Shown here one piece after another: positions 27,421 through 38,099 of a stretch of 64,000 nt of DNA; the stretch's first letter is position 1; each line of letters begins with the position of its first letter. The notes beneath the pieces were generated by a model. The model had not been told where the DNA came from. It saw only the letters and a program-made list of their open reading frames with translations, and did not search any database. The translations under genes and the position numbers were made by a program. The DNA is from Hyphomicrobiales bacterium. Its GTDB lineage: Bacteria > Pseudomonadota > Alphaproteobacteria > Rhizobiales > Rhizobiaceae. The stretch is from positions 110,597 through 174,596 of the forward strand of contig UCNG01000022.1 of assembly GCA_900473915.1 (NCBI GenBank), read 5' to 3'.

Positions 27421-28845
27421 ATGAGCGGTACATCCCTTAAATTTGGCACGAGCGGTCTTAGGGGATTGGCGGATGAACTAAATGGTTTGCCCGCTTATGC
27501 CTATTCGCTTGCTTTCATGAATACGTTGTCGGAAGCCGGGAAGCTCCGGAAGGGCGACAAGGTCTTTGTTGGTCGCGACCTTCGCCCCTCCAGTCCTGCC
27601 ATTGCAGCACTTTGCATGGCGGCAATCGAGGATGCAGGATTTCAGCCCGTCGATTGCGGTGTTTTGCCGACGCCAGCATTGAGCCACTACGCGATCTCGC
27701 AGCATGCGCCCAGCATCATGGTCACGGGCAGCCATATTCCCGATGATCGCAACGGACTTAAATTCTATCGCGCCGACGGGGAAATCGATAAGAACGACGA
27801 AAGCGCCATCAGCGCTGCCTATGCCGCTCTGCCTGAAAATATCGCCTTCCGCCATCTGCACGAGGCGCCGCTTGGCAGCGATGCCATTGACAACTATGTG
27901 CAGCGTTATGTTGCCTTGGCGGGAGCTGAAAGCCTTCGGGGCTTGCGGGTAGGGGTCTATCAGCACTCTTCTGTGGCCCGTGACCTCATTGTCCGTATCC
28001 TGACCGAGCTTGGTGCCGAAACCGTACCTCTTGGACGGTCCGATGTGTTCGTGCCTGTCGACACGGAAGCCTTGCGCCCCGAGGATATCGAACTTCTCGG
28101 TCAGTGGGCCAAGGAAAGCCGCTTCGACGCCATTGTGTCCACGGATGGCGATGCCGATCGCCCGTTGATAGCGGATGAGAACGGGCGTTTCGTCCGGGGC
28201 GATCTGGTAGGGGCGATCACCGCGAAATGGCTTGGCGTCGGAACAATCGTGACGCCGGTGACGTCCAATTCCGCTCTTGAAGAGCATTTCGACCGCGTTG
28301 TCAGAACCCGCGTGGGGTCGCCCTATGTCATTGAGGGCATGGAGCAGACCATCGCGGAGGGCATACGGGCGGTTGTCGGTTTTGAGGCCAATGGCGGTGT
28401 GCTGCTGGGCACGGATATGAGCCGTGGCGACCGCGTGCTGGTTGCCCTGCCGACACGCGATGCGCTGCTGCCAATTCTGGGATGTCTCGGTTCCATCAAG
28501 GAAACGGGCAAGCCGCTGTCTGAAATCGCGGCAAGCTTCCACTTCCGCGTTGCGCTGAGCGACAGGCTCCAGAACATTCCGCAGGAAAAGAGCCTCGCGT
28601 TTCTGTCCATGCTGAAGAGCGAGACAACACGCGACGCGCTGTTTCAAATGGATGATCCGATCGTCCGAACCGAGACGATTGACGGCGTGAAACTCTTCTT
28701 CCATTCAGGCAATGCAATTCATTATCGCGCTTCCGGCAACGCGCCGGAACTGCGGTGCTATGTGGAAGCTTCTGGCGAAAGCCAGGCAGAGACGCTTCTG
28801 GAAACGGGACTTGCCATCGCCCGCAACGCAACGAAGGACAACTGA
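27421..28845 (+). CDS. manB: Phosphomannomutase
   Basis: A 474-residue alpha-D-phosphohexomutase that converts mannose-6-phosphate to mannose-1-phosphate for GDP-mannose. Motifs in order: KFGTSGLRGLADEL, the phosphoserine loop MVTGSHIPDDRNGLKFY (TGSH rather than the common TASH), the metal loop STDGDADRPLI, and GFEANGGVLLGTD. I set the start at the ATG at 27421 because GTSLKFGTSGLRG is the usual N-terminus; an in-frame ATG at 27370 is less likely. It is three bases before manC, so both are co-transcribed. Confidence 0.92.
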   Translation: MSGTSLKFGTSGLRGLADELNGLPAYAYSLAFMNTLSEAGKLRKGDKVFVGRDLRPSSPAIAALCMAAIEDAGFQPVDCGVLPTPALSHYAISQHAPSIMVTGSHIPDDRNGLKFYRADGEIDKNDESAISAAYAALPENIAFRHLHEAPLGSDAIDNYVQRYVALAGAESLRGLRVGVYQHSSVARDLIVRILTELGAETVPLGRSDVFVPVDTEALRPEDIELLGQWAKESRFDAIVSTDGDADRPLIADENGRFVRGDLVGAITAKWLGVGTIVTPVTSNSALEEHFDRVVRTRVGSPYVIEGMEQTIAEGIRAVVGFEANGGVLLGTDMSRGDRVLVALPTRDALLPILGCLGSIKETGKPLSEIAASFHFRVALSDRLQNIPQEKSLAFLSMLKSETTRDALFQMDDPIVRTETIDGVKLFFHSGNAIHYRASGNAPELRCYVEASGESQAETLLETGLAIARNATKDN

Positions 28846-28848
28846 GCA

Positions 28849-30264
28849 ATGAGCTTTATTCCTGTCATCATCAGCGGCGGTTCCGGTTCCAGGTTGTGGC
28901 CGCTTTCGCGCGACGCGCACCCGAAACCATTCATCGAACTGCCCGATGGCAGCACCCTGATCGGCAAGACCTACAAGCGCGCGGCACAGCTTGACGGTGT
29001 GGACCATATCCTCACCGTCACCAATCGCGACTTCCTGTTCTTGACGCTCGATGCCTATGCGGATGCCAAGGCGCCCAAGGTCGACAACGCATTTCTGCTG
29101 GAGCCGCTTGGGCGCGATACGGCGCCTGCTGTCGCGGTTGCGGCCCTGCATGCGGCTGCGACTTTCGGGCCGGATGCCACATTGCTGGTCATGCCCGCCG
29201 ATCATCTGATCGAGGATGAGGTGGCATTCGCCGAGGCCGTTTCCAAGGCTCGCCAGCTCGCGGAAACCGGGCGCATCGTCACTTTTGGCATCGTGCCCGA
29301 TCATCCGGAAACCGGTTTCGGTTACATCGAGGCCGAAGGCACGGATGTGCTCCGTTTTGTCGAAAAACCTGATGCCGCGACAGCACAGGCCTATGTGGAA
29401 AGCGGCCGGTATTTCTGGAACTCCGGCATGTTCTGTTTCACCGCCGGAACCATGCTCGCAGCGATGCAGCATTTTGCGCCGGATATTTTCAATGCCGTGC
29501 AGGCTTCGCTTGAACATGCCCGGCGCGGCGTCAATGGCGAGACGAAGACCGTTGAAATCGCGAAGGACGAATTTGCGGCGGCGCCTGCGATTTCCATCGA
29601 CTATGCGATCATGGAAAAGGCCAACAATATTGCCTGCATTCCGGTGTCCTGCGGCTGGTCCGATATCGGTTCCTGGGCGGCCATGGCCGACCTCATCACG
29701 CCCGACAGCGAAGGCAACCGCCTGCGCGGCGAAACGGTCATCGAAGACACGACCGACAGCTTTGTCCTGTCTGAAACCCGGCTCGTCAGCTTGGTCGGCG
29801 TTCATGATTTGCTTGTCGTGGATACGCCGGACGCATTGCTCGTCGCCCATCGCGACAAGGCGCAGGAAGTGCGCAAGGTCTTCAACAAGCTGCGGGCAAG
29901 CGGCCATGAGGCGGCCAAGCTTCACCGCACGGCCCATCGGCCATGGGGCACCTATACGGTTCTGGAAGAGGGCGACGGCTTCAAGATCAAGCGGATCGAG
30001 GTGAAGCCGGGACGTCGCTTGAGCCTTCAGGCGCATCATCACCGGTCCGAGCACTGGATCGTCGTGTCCGGCACCGCGAAGGTGACCAATGGCGACCGCG
30101 AGATCCTGCTCACGACCAACCAGTCGACTTATATTCCCTGCGGTTTCCGGCACCGGTTGGAAAATCCCGGCATCCTGCCGCTCGTGCTCATCGAGGTGCA
30201 AAGCGGTGAATATCTGGGCGAAGACGACATTGTGCGCTTCGATGACGTCTATGGGCGCACGTAA
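28849..30264 (+). CDS. manC: Mannose-1-phosphate guanylyltransferase / mannose-6-phosphate isomerase
   Basis: A 471-residue type II bifunctional enzyme. The N-terminal nucleotidyltransferase has ISGGSGSRLWPLSRDAHPKPFI, LLVMPADHLI, GFGYIEAEG and FVEKPD. The C-terminal cupin has HRPWGTYTVLEEGDGFKIKRIEVKPGRRLSLQAHHHRSEHWIVVSGTAKV. Makes GDP-mannose, and with manB supplies mannose or mannose-derived sugars for LPS core or O-chain. No gmd or perosamine synthase gene follows in this window, so GDP-mannose itself may be the used form. Confidence 0.95.
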   Translation: MSFIPVIISGGSGSRLWPLSRDAHPKPFIELPDGSTLIGKTYKRAAQLDGVDHILTVTNRDFLFLTLDAYADAKAPKVDNAFLLEPLGRDTAPAVAVAALHAAATFGPDATLLVMPADHLIEDEVAFAEAVSKARQLAETGRIVTFGIVPDHPETGFGYIEAEGTDVLRFVEKPDAATAQAYVESGRYFWNSGMFCFTAGTMLAAMQHFAPDIFNAVQASLEHARRGVNGETKTVEIAKDEFAAAPAISIDYAIMEKANNIACIPVSCGWSDIGSWAAMADLITPDSEGNRLRGETVIEDTTDSFVLSETRLVSLVGVHDLLVVDTPDALLVAHRDKAQEVRKVFNKLRASGHEAAKLHRTAHRPWGTYTVLEEGDGFKIKRIEVKPGRRLSLQAHHHRSEHWIVVSGTAKVTNGDREILLTTNQSTYIPCGFRHRLENPGILPLVLIEVQSGEYLGEDDIVRFDDVYGRT

Positions 30265-30330
30265 GGGCAGGAAACTGCCTGGCGCGGCATTTATTCGGGA
30301 ACCATTCGCCGCCGCGGATGTTTGCCTTAT

Positions 30331-31113
30331 ATGCCCAGCAAGGAACAGGACCCGGCGACCGATGTGATCGGCATGCCGGTCATTGATTTTCAAAAACACG
30401 CTCTTTTTTTCGATGTCGACGGAACCCTGCTCGATATCGCCGCCAATCCTGACGGCGTTGTGGTTCCGCCCGACCTGCAGCACTCCCTGTCTGTCATATC
30501 CCGGCGGCTGTCCGGTGCGATGGCTTTGGTCACGGGCAGGGCGATCGCGTTCATCGAGGAACGCTTTCCCGATTATCACGGCCCGATAGCAGCGCTGCAT
30601 GGCGCCGAGTTCCGGCACGCATCCGGGCTGGTCGAACTGATCGAGCCGAGCGAACATTTCCTGATCGCCAGGGATTTTCTGCGGCAGGCAGCGCTTCGCG
30701 TCAGCGGCCTTCTTGCCGAAGACAAGGGCAACGCCGTCGCCCTTCATTATCGCGCCGCGCCCGAAAAGGCTGATCTGGCGCATGACCTCATCGAAAAGGC
30801 GTCGAAACTCGTCGGGCCTGATTGGACCGTGCAGCCCGGCAAGATGGTTTTCGAGCTGCGCCCGGCGATAAGCGACAAGGGCACGGCCCTGCGTCGCTTC
30901 ATGGGAGAGAAGCCGTTTGCAGGCAGGATTCCGGTCGCATTCGGCGACGATCTTACCGACCTGTCCATGCTGAAGGCGGCAACGGAATGGGGCGGCGCGA
31001 CCGCCGTGGTTGGACGGACGATTGACCTTCCGCATGCCGCGCGGTTTGCAAACCCCGGCGAGCTTCGCCTGTGGCTTTCCAGCATTCGGGGTGACGGACA
31101 GGAAAAGCAATGA
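30331..31113 (+). CDS. otsB: Trehalose-6-phosphate phosphatase
   Basis: About 260 residues of the HAD superfamily. Motif I is LFFDVDGTLLDIAANPDGV; motif II/III regions are ALVTGRAIAFIEERFP and KGTALRRFM; motif IV is FGDDLTDLSMLKA. Removes phosphate from trehalose-6-phosphate made by OtsA. The ATG at 30331 is used; a TTG at 30322 and an ATG at 30373 are alternatives. Fourteen bases separate its stop from otsA, so the pair is one operon. Confidence 0.93.
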   Translation: MPSKEQDPATDVIGMPVIDFQKHALFFDVDGTLLDIAANPDGVVVPPDLQHSLSVISRRLSGAMALVTGRAIAFIEERFPDYHGPIAALHGAEFRHASGLVELIEPSEHFLIARDFLRQAALRVSGLLAEDKGNAVALHYRAAPEKADLAHDLIEKASKLVGPDWTVQPGKMVFELRPAISDKGTALRRFMGEKPFAGRIPVAFGDDLTDLSMLKAATEWGGATAVVGRTIDLPHAARFANPGELRLWLSSIRGDGQEKQ

Positions 31114-31127
31114 AAGGAGCTTGATGT

Positions 31128-32507
31128 ATGGGAAGGCTGATCGTGGTCTCCAATCGTGTTCCCTTGCCCGATGAACAGGGCAAGGCGCCTGCTGGCGGGC
31201 TGGCCGTAGCGTTGCAGGCGGCGCTCAACGAACGCGGCGGCATATGGCTCGGTTGGTCCGGCAAGACGCTTCCCGCGCGCCAGCCGCAGGAGCTGACAAT
31301 CCGCGACGAGGGGCCAATTCGCTACGCCCTGCTGGATCTCCATAAGAAGGATATTGATGAATATTATGCGGGCTTTGCCAACCGCATGCTCTGGCCGCTA
31401 TGCCACTATCGCCTTGATCTCATCGATTACACGCGCAAGGACATGGCCGGATATTTCCGGGTCAACCGCCTGTTTGCGAAGCATCTCCTGCCGATGATCG
31501 AGCCGGACGACCTCATCTGGATTCACGATTACCATCTCATTCCCCTGGCCGCGGAACTGCGCAATCTGGGTGTCACCAATCGCATCGGTTTCTTCCTGCA
31601 TATCCCGTGGCCGCCAGCGGATATCCTGTTCACGCTGCCCGTACACGAAACCATCATGCGCGGGCTGGCTTCCTACGATGTTATCGGCTTCCAGACCCGG
31701 AATGACGTCGATAATTTCATAGGCTGTCTGCGGCGCGAGAAAATCGGCAAGCCGCTGGATGATGATGGCTTGTTTGAGGCTTTCGGCCATCGGTTTCGCG
31801 CCGAGCGTTTCGGCATCGGTATCGAGACCGCTGCCTTCGCGGAAATAGCCGGCAAGACGCAACGCCATCCAACGGTAAAGCGCATGCGCGAAAGCATGCT
31901 GGATCGCGATCTTATCATCGGGGTCGACCGGCTGGATTATTCCAAGGGCATCACCAACCGCATGGAGGCTTTCGAGCATTTCCTGAAAGTCGACCCCGGC
32001 AATCGCGGCAAGGTCACCTTTTTGCAGGTCACGCCGAAATCACGTTCGGAAGTGCCGGAATATAAGGACATGCAGCGCGCTGTCGCCGAGCTGGCCGGGC
32101 GGGTGAACGGGGCCAACGCCACCGTTGACTGGACGCCGATACGCTACATCAACCGTTCGCTGAACCGGGATGTGCTGGCGGGACTTTACCGACTGGCTGC
32201 TGTGGCGCTGGTCACGCCACTGCGCGACGGCATGAACCTTGTCGCCAAGGAATATGTTGCCGCGCAGGATCCTGAAAATCCGGGCGTGCTGGTCCTGTCC
32301 CGTTTTGCAGGCGCCGCGCAGGAACTGGATGGCGCACTGCTGGTCAATCCCTATGATATAGAGGCGGTGGCCCATGCCATGGCCCGCGCGCTTGCCATGC
32401 CGCTGGGTGAGCGCAAGGAACGATTTGAAAGCATGATGGCCTTCCTGAGCGCGAATGACGTCAACCGTTGGTGTGACGACTTTTTGAGCCGTCTTTCATC
32501 AGCCTGA
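31128..32507 (+). CDS. otsA: Trehalose-6-phosphate synthase
   Basis: A 459-residue GT20 enzyme joining UDP-glucose and glucose-6-phosphate. Motifs: [62 protein letters not shown] and [20 protein letters not shown]. Ribosome binding site AAAGGAG. Trehalose is an osmo- and desiccation protectant. The 3' end overlaps the convergent AraC-type gene by 47 bases, an unusually long overlap. Confidence 0.96.
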   Translation: MGRLIVVSNRVPLPDEQGKAPAGGLAVALQAALNERGGIWLGWSGKTLPARQPQELTIRDEGPIRYALLDLHKKDIDEYYAGFANRMLWPLCHYRLDLIDYTRKDMAGYFRVNRLFAKHLLPMIEPDDLIWIHDYHLIPLAAELRNLGVTNRIGFFLHIPWPPADILFTLPVHETIMRGLASYDVIGFQTRNDVDNFIGCLRREKIGKPLDDDGLFEAFGHRFRAERFGIGIETAAFAEIAGKTQRHPTVKRMRESMLDRDLIIGVDRLDYSKGITNRMEAFEHFLKVDPGNRGKVTFLQVTPKSRSEVPEYKDMQRAVAELAGRVNGANATVDWTPIRYINRSLNRDVLAGLYRLAAVALVTPLRDGMNLVAKEYVAAQDPENPGVLVLSRFAGAAQELDGALLVNPYDIEAVAHAMARALAMPLGERKERFESMMAFLSANDVNRWCDDFLSRLSSA

Positions 32508-33531
32508 CGGTCAGCTCATGGTTTGACAATGTGGCGTCCGCCGGCTTGTTCCGAAACATGAACGTACAGTCGAAGTTTGCCGCATCTGGCGTCAGCAGGT
32601 CCGTGTGCGATTCGCGGGCATCCTTGGGCGACATGCCGAAACGGTTTTTGAATGCCTTGGTAAATTGCGCGCCGTCATGAAAGCCGCAACGATAGGCGAT
32701 TTCCTTGAACGATACGTGTCGGCCCCGCTCGTCAACCAGAATGCGATAAGCGCGATCCAGCCTCTTGTCGCGAATGATTCTGGCAACGCCGCCTTCCGCC
32801 TCGAAGGTCCGGTAAAGACTTGAGCGGGAGATACGGAGATTTTTGGTGATGAGGTGCGGCCCAAGCAGCGGGTCGGAAAGGTTGTCATCGATATAGGCGA
32901 GAATCCGCTTGCGTATGGGCAAGTTGGCCGGAAGGCTTTCGACTACTCCGCCTGTGGTGCCGTTTATGCTTGCACCGAGCAAGGTGAACATCGCATCCAG
33001 CGCCGATTGCGCATTGATCCTGTCCAGGTCCCGGCTCAATGACAGGAGATCGTGAAGATAGCTGAAAAGCAGACGCGTCATGGGAATCTCTGCCGACATG
33101 TGAAGGCCATGGAGATTTCGCCAGCCGACAATCTTTTCCAGCTCCTCGCGCGGAATCACGACCGTAATGCGCGAGCCCCAGGAACCATGGAGCTTGATCG
33201 TCTGGCTGAGGTCGATGAAAACGATATCCCCCGGCTTCGCATCGACATCGACACCGTTGAAATTGCCGCGCAGCTCACCACTGGCCATGAGTTGCAGGAC
33301 ATAGTGGTCCAGGCCCGCTTGAGCGATAAGCTCTGGCGCGTGCGCATGGCTATGGGATTTGAACGAGGTGGCTCCAATCTGGACGGAGCCGATGGAACGG
33401 GCAACGATTGATCCCGAGAATCGGCAATCGTCGCCTTCGGTTTCATACATAGGCTTGAGGATCGCGCACCAGAAATCATTGGGCAGCCGGTCCTCTATCA
33501 TATCTGTCGAAATTAATGTCTCGTCGTTCAT
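32461..33531 (-). CDS. AraC-family transcriptional regulator
   Basis: About 356 residues. The N-terminal 200 residues resemble the AraC-binding-2 type sensor domain (LDHYVLQLMASGELRGNFNGVDVDAKPGDIVFIDLSQTIKLHG). The last 110 residues hold two HTH motifs: LGPHLITKNLRISRSSLYRTFEAEGGV and VSFKEIAYRCGFHDGAQFTKAFKNRFGMSPKDAR. The effector is unknown. The last 15 codons lie opposite the end of otsA. A GTG at 33555 is an alternative start; the ribosome binding site is weak for both. Confidence 0.88.
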   Translation of the reverse strand: MNDETLISTDMIEDRLPNDFWCAILKPMYETEGDDCRFSGSIVARSIGSVQIGATSFKSHSHAHAPELIAQAGLDHYVLQLMASGELRGNFNGVDVDAKPGDIVFIDLSQTIKLHGSWGSRITVVIPREELEKIVGWRNLHGLHMSAEIPMTRLLFSYLHDLLSLSRDLDRINAQSALDAMFTLLGASINGTTGGVVESLPANLPIRKRILAYIDDNLSDPLLGPHLITKNLRISRSSLYRTFEAEGGVARIIRDKRLDRAYRILVDERGRHVSFKEIAYRCGFHDGAQFTKAFKNRFGMSPKDARESHTDLLTPDAANFDCTFMFRNKPADATLSNHELTVRLMKDGSKSRHTNG

Positions 33532-33555
33532 TGCAAACCATTCAGCCAAGAACAC

Positions 33556-33846
33556 GACTATGTGGGAGATAATTATGAATTAGAAATAAATACTGTATCG
33601 CTTGAATAAGATATTCCTTATTATTGCTGCCAATAAGTGGCAATTAAATTGCTAACCGTTACCAATGGGATTGTCTATACAATTTTTATAATTATACCTT
33701 CTATATTTAATAATAAATGATCGCAGTCTAATATAGATAACAGCTTATTATAATATTGTTGTTTAATATTCATATTTTCAGGATAAAATAGCGGGATAAT
33801 CAAAATATTATAATTTATTATATTGGAATATTGATGGTTATTCATC
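33556..33846. other. AT-rich spacer without gene
   Basis: About 290 bases of strongly AT-rich sequence (runs such as TTTATAATTATACC and ATTATAATTTATTATATTGG) upstream of the AraC-type gene. I see no coding potential. It must hold that gene's promoter and is a candidate target for AT-seeking proteins such as MucR (inference). Confidence 0.55.
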
Positions 33847-33849
33847 GCT

Positions 33850-34015
33850 AGGGCATTTTCAGCAAAATTGCCAGGCGACTTTGCGTAGAATAATGCGTAA
33901 AAACAAACAGTTATAGCATTTTCAGCAACGGTGCGAAGTGGTTTTTCGTTGGGAAATGTGCAAAAATAAAGAGATGAGCATTTCCTGCGATTTAATCTAC
34001 ACAGGAAATGCTCTA
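33850..34015. repeat. Two tandem copies of a palindromic intergenic repeat
   Basis: The module GGGCATTTTCAGCAAAATTG...TGCGTAAAAACAAACAGTTAT (from 33850) is followed by AGCATTTTCAGCAACGGTGC...TGCAAAAATAAAGAGATGAG (from 33915). The second copy ends with a perfect 12-base inverted pair, GAGCATTTCCTG / CAGGAAATGCTC (33976-33987 and 34002-34013). These resemble the Bru-RS palindromic repeats of Brucella. Confidence 0.7.
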
Positions 34016-34123
34016 ATATTGTTTGAAACTGTTGTGAGTTAGGCTGTTTTTTTACTGCTTGTCGGGCAATGCGAGCATTGCTGCCGCAGAACCGGAAGCG
34101 GTTCCGCGGGCCGATTTTAGCGG

Positions 34124-35587
34124 TCAGTAGGGGCTGTCTACCTTGCCCATTTCGACATAGATGGTCTTGATCTGGCTGTAATGGGCAAGCGCCGCAATGC
34201 CGTTTTCACGCCCGATGCCGGATTGCTTGTAGCCGCCGAAAGGCACTTCCACCGGTGTCAGATTATAGGCATTGATCCAGCATGTGCCCGCCTTGATCTG
34301 GCCGATGACGCGATGGCCGCGCGCGATATCGGCGGTGAACACGCCAGCGGCAAGTCCGAATTCGGTGTCGTTGGCACGTGCGATCACCTCGTCCTCATCG
34401 GAAAATTCGAGCACGCTCATGACCGGGCCGAAGATTTCCTCGCGGGCGATGGTCATTCCGTCCGTGACATCGGTAAAGATGGTAGGCTCGATGAAATAGC
34501 CCTTGTCGAAGCCTTGCAGCTTGGGCACGCCGCCGCCGCAGGCAAGCGTTGCGCCTTCTGCCTTGCCCTTTTCGATATAGGACAAAACCTTGTCGCGCTG
34601 GGCTGCATTGACAAGCGGGCCCATCTGGGTTGCCTCATCCAACGGGTCGCCAATGCGGATTTTGCGCGTGCGTTCGACCAGCCGTTCGACAAAGCGCTCG
34701 CGGACCTTCTTGTGAACGAAGACGCGCGTGCCGTTCGAGCAGACCTGACCGGTCGAATAGAAGTTGCCGAGCATCGCGCCGCCGATAGCGCTTTCAAGAT
34801 CGGCATCGTCAAAGACGATAATAGGCGACTTGCCGCCAAGTTCCATGGTGACATGTTTCAGATGTTCGCCAGCCTGCGCCATGATGCGCTTGCCGGTCGG
34901 CACTGAGCCGGTCAGCGAAACCTTTGCCGTCAGGCGATGATTGACGAGTGCGGCCCCCACATCGCCAAAGCCTTGCACGACATTGAACAAGCCATCCGGC
35001 AACCCCGCTTCCTTGTAGGCTTCCGCCAGCGCGAGCGCTGAAAGCGGCGTGTTCTCAGAGGGCTTGAAGATGAAGGCATTGCCCATGGCAAGCGCCGGTG
35101 CCGATTTCCACGCGGCGATCTGGATCGGATAGTTCCATGCGCCAATGCCGACACAGATGCCGAGCGCTTCGCGGCGCGTATACGCGAACGAGCCGCCGAG
35201 TTCCACGAACTCGCCGTTGAAACCGGAAATGATGCCGCCGAAAAACTCCAGCGCGTCCGCCGCCGAAGCAGCATCGGCCACCAGCGTTTCCTGCAATGCC
35301 TTGCCGGTGTCTAGGGTTTCTAGCTTTGAAAGTTTCCTGTTCTTCTCGCGAAGAATATCTGCCGTGCGGCGCAGGATGCGCCCGCGTTCAACTGGCTTCA
35401 GCGCCGCCCATTCGCCTTGCGCTTTCAGCGCTGCCGCATAAGCCGCTTCGATCACGCTGGGCGTGGCGGAATAAAGCTTGGCAATCTCCTCGCCGGTGGC
35501 CGGATAGATGACAGGCAAAGGCTTTCCTGCCTTGTCTTCCACGAATGCGCCGCCGATGAAGTGCGAGGCTTTGGGTTGTGCTTTCAT
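34124..35587 (-). CDS. betB: Betaine aldehyde dehydrogenase
   Basis: A 487-residue NAD-dependent aldehyde dehydrogenase turning betaine aldehyde into glycine betaine. It shows [21 protein letters not shown]-type sequence ([10 protein letters not shown]), FTG-like [13 protein letters not shown], the catalytic Glu in [18 protein letters not shown] and the catalytic Cys in [16 protein letters not shown]. The ATG at 35587 follows a GGAAACAAC spacer; the frame stays open to 35668, but that part crosses a palindromic repeat. Third gene of the betI-betA-betB operon. Confidence 0.95.
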   Translation of the reverse strand: MKAQPKASHFIGGAFVEDKAGKPLPVIYPATGEEIAKLYSATPSVIEAAYAAALKAQGEWAALKPVERGRILRRTADILREKNRKLSKLETLDTGKALQETLVADAASAADALEFFGGIISGFNGEFVELGGSFAYTRREALGICVGIGAWNYPIQIAAWKSAPALAMGNAFIFKPSENTPLSALALAEAYKEAGLPDGLFNVVQGFGDVGAALVNHRLTAKVSLTGSVPTGKRIMAQAGEHLKHVTMELGGKSPIIVFDDADLESAIGGAMLGNFYSTGQVCSNGTRVFVHKKVRERFVERLVERTRKIRIGDPLDEATQMGPLVNAAQRDKVLSYIEKGKAEGATLACGGGVPKLQGFDKGYFIEPTIFTDVTDGMTIAREEIFGPVMSVLEFSDEDEVIARANDTEFGLAAGVFTADIARGHRVIGQIKAGTCWINAYNLTPVEVPFGGYKQSGIGRENGIAALAHYSQIKTIYVEMGKVDSPY

Positions 35588-35603
35588 TGTTGTTTCCTTG
35601 TTT

Positions 35604-35692
35604 AAGGCAATAGGGCAGTAAGGCAATAAGGCAGTATGTTTTGACGCGCCGGGAACACGACCCGACATATTTCCCTACTGCCCTATTGCCTT
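35604..35692. repeat. Palindromic element between betA and betB
   Basis: A perfect 17-base inverted repeat, AAGGCAATAGGGCAGTA (35604-35620) against TACTGCCCTATTGCCTT (35676-35692), with a near copy AAGGCAATAAGGCAGTA directly adjacent at 35620-35636. It fills the whole betA-betB gap and would fold into a strong mRNA hairpin. Confidence 0.8.
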
Positions 35693-35699
35693 GACCGCA

Positions 35700-37355
35700 T
35701 CAGCGGTCCGCAACCTGCCACCTCGGATTGATCCACGGCTCCTGATTGGAGCGGGCGAGCGGCGTGCGGCCAAGAATGTGGTCGGAGGCTTTTTCGCCTA
35801 CCATGATCGACGGGCCATTGAGATTCCCATTGGTAATGCGCGGGAAGATGGATGAATCCGCAACGCGCAAACCTTCGACGCCAATCACGCGGCATTCAGC
35901 ATCGACCACGGCCATCGGATCGTCAACCGCCCCCATCTTGCAGGTGCCGCAGGGATGGAAAGCGCTTTCGACATGCTCGCGGATGAAATTATCGATTTCT
36001 TCGTCCGACTGCACCCTGTCGCCGGGCTGGATTTCTGCACCGCGATAGGCGTCGAATGCTTTCTGCCCGAAGATTTCTCGCGTCAGCCGCACACAATGGC
36101 GGAAATCCGCCCAGTCGTCTTCATGCGACATGTAGTTGAACTGGATGACGGGCTTTTCGCGCGGATTGGCCGAACGAAGCGTCACGCTGCCGCGAGACTT
36201 CGATCGCATCGGGCCGACATGGGCCTGAAAGCCATGCGATTGCGCCGCAGCCTTGCCGTCATAGCGGATGGCAACCGGCAGGAAGTGATATTGTATATCG
36301 GGATATTCCACGCCAGCTTTCGACCGCACAAAGGCGGCGGATTCGAAATGGTTCGTCGCACCGTCGCCCGTCTTGAAGAACAGCCATTCCGCGCCGATCT
36401 TCGCTTTCGAAAACAGGTTCAGCTTGGAATAGAGCGTAATCGGCTGCGTACATTCCTGCTGGATATAGACTTCCAGATGGTCCTGCAGGTTCTGGCCGAC
36501 GCCGGGTCGATCTGCAACCACGTCGATGCCGTGTTGTTTCAGTTGCGCGGCCGGTCCGATGCCGGAAAGCATGAGAAGCTTCGGCGAATTGATCGATGAA
36601 GCGGCAATGATGACCTCGCGCCGCGCACGGATGGTCGAGAAGGTGCGGCCTGCCTCGATTTCCACGCCGACGGCGCGTTTTCCTTCCAGCACCACCTTGC
36701 GCGCCAAACCCTTGACCAGCTTGACGTTCGGGCGCTTAAGCGCAGGCTTCAGATAGGCATTGGCGGCAGACCAGCGACGACCGTTGTGGATCGTCTGCTC
36801 CATCGGGCCAAAGCCTTCCTGCTTCTCGCCATTATAATCTTCGGTGACTTCAAACCCCGCCTGCTGGCCAGCCTCCACAAAGGCATGAAACAGCGGATTA
36901 TCGCGCTTGCCGCGCTGGATATAAAGCGGGCCGCTGGTGCCGCGCCAGCCTTCCTGTCCGCCCTGCGAATTTTCCATCCGCTTGAAATAGGGCAGCACAT
37001 CGGCATAGGCCCAGCCGCGCGCGCCACTTTCCGACCAATGGTCGTAGTCGCGGGCATGGCCGCGCACATAGACCATGCCATTGATCGAGGACGATCCGCC
37101 AAGCACCTTGCCGCGTGGGGTGACAAGGCTGCGTCCGCCAATATGCGGTTCCGGCTCGGTCGAGAACCCCCAGTCATAGGTCTCCATATTCATGGGGAAG
37201 GAGAGGGCGGCAGGCATCTGGATCAATGGGCCAACGTCAGGAACGCCATATTCGATGACAATCACCGAATAACGGCCGTCTTCCGACAGGCGATAGGCCA
37301 TGGCCGATCCGGCGGAGCCCGAGCCGATGATGACGAAATCTGCTTCCATGCTCAT
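35700..37355 (-). CDS. betA: Choline dehydrogenase
   Basis: A 551-residue GMC flavoprotein oxidising choline to betaine aldehyde. FAD-binding start [26 protein letters not shown] signature 1 region [26 protein letters not shown], signature 2 [16 protein letters not shown], and C-terminal HPCGTCKMG with the active-site His and [29 protein letters not shown]. Overlaps betI by four bases. An ATG two codons downstream could also be the start. Confidence 0.95.
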   Translation of the reverse strand: MSMEADFVIIGSGSAGSAMAYRLSEDGRYSVIVIEYGVPDVGPLIQMPAALSFPMNMETYDWGFSTEPEPHIGGRSLVTPRGKVLGGSSSINGMVYVRGHARDYDHWSESGARGWAYADVLPYFKRMENSQGGQEGWRGTSGPLYIQRGKRDNPLFHAFVEAGQQAGFEVTEDYNGEKQEGFGPMEQTIHNGRRWSAANAYLKPALKRPNVKLVKGLARKVVLEGKRAVGVEIEAGRTFSTIRARREVIIAASSINSPKLLMLSGIGPAAQLKQHGIDVVADRPGVGQNLQDHLEVYIQQECTQPITLYSKLNLFSKAKIGAEWLFFKTGDGATNHFESAAFVRSKAGVEYPDIQYHFLPVAIRYDGKAAAQSHGFQAHVGPMRSKSRGSVTLRSANPREKPVIQFNYMSHEDDWADFRHCVRLTREIFGQKAFDAYRGAEIQPGDRVQSDEEIDNFIREHVESAFHPCGTCKMGAVDDPMAVVDAECRVIGVEGLRVADSSIFPRITNGNLNGPSIMVGEKASDHILGRTPLARSNQEPWINPRWQVADR

Positions 37356-37936
37356 TTCTTCCCCGCAAGCTGAACCGCGATATAATCTTCCACCAGTGTC
37401 GTCGCCCGGGCGGCATCCGGCGCGTCCGCGCCAAGCGCGTGACGGATATAAAGGCCGTCGATCATCGCACCGGCACCCTCCGCGATCCGGTGCGCCTGTT
37501 CGCGGCTTGTGAGTTGCTCCAGCGCGAAAACGAGGTTGGAATGAAGGCGGCGCGCATAGATGCGCAACAGCCGCCTTGTGTCATCCGACTGCTGGGCGTG
37601 GACATAGAAGGTCAACCAGGCGGCAATCGTTTCCTGCGCAAATTGCGATGCGGAAAAGTTCACGGCGATGATAGCGGCGATGCGCTGGAGCGGCGTTTCA
37701 GCCTGTCCTATCGCCGCGTTGAGATCGCGGCCCAACTCGCGCAGCAGATGCCGCATCGTAGCGAGAATGAGCTTGTCCTTGCCGCCGAAATAATGATGCG
37801 CGAGCGCGGGCGACACGCCCGCCTCATGGGCGATCTGCGCAACGGTCACGTCCAGCGAACCGCGCTGGCCGATGGTGCGAATGGCGGCATCGATCAGTTC
37901 GCGCCGCCTTAGGGGCTCCATCCCGATCTTGGGCAT
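37352..37936 (-). CDS. betI: TetR-family choline-responsive repressor
   Basis: A 194-residue TetR protein with the BetI-type start ([56 protein letters not shown]), which is the DNA-binding helix-turn-helix. It represses the bet genes until choline is present. First gene of betI-betA-betB; a perfect operator palindrome sits about 40 bases upstream. Confidence 0.95.
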   Translation of the reverse strand: MPKIGMEPLRRRELIDAAIRTIGQRGSLDVTVAQIAHEAGVSPALAHHYFGGKDKLILATMRHLLRELGRDLNAAIGQAETPLQRIAAIIAVNFSASQFAQETIAAWLTFYVHAQQSDDTRRLLRIYARRLHSNLVFALEQLTSREQAHRIAEGAGAMIDGLYIRHALGADAPDAARATTLVEDYIAVQLAGKK

Positions 37937-37978
37937 AATCTTGGTCCGTTCTCAGGCTAATTCCGGCATAGTCTATCT

Positions 37979-37998
37979 TTGATTGACTCATCAATCAA
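37979..37998 (-). promoter_or_regulatory. Likely BetI operator
   Basis: TTGATTGACTCATCAATCAA is a perfect 8-base inverted repeat with a four-base centre, 43 bases upstream of the betI start. It resembles the TTGATTG-type BetI site known in enterics and would overlap the betI promoter, giving autoregulation of the operon. Confidence 0.8.
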
Positions 37999-38099
37999 TA
38001 AAAACCCGTCATGCAAATCATGCGTTTACGCATCGCGGAAGCGGGGCGTGCGGTTGGGGGAGGCTTGCCGGAAGGGGTGCGCTTGCTTACATTCAAATG

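Noticed and set aside
28705-31110. 801-codon antisense open frame opposite manC and otsB
   Set aside because: Spans several real genes on the other strand and shows no family motif; a shadow frame.
33556-34123. A small gene in the AT-rich gap between the AraC regulator and betB
   Set aside because: No frame with a start, ribosome binding site and plausible length; the second half is repeat sequence.
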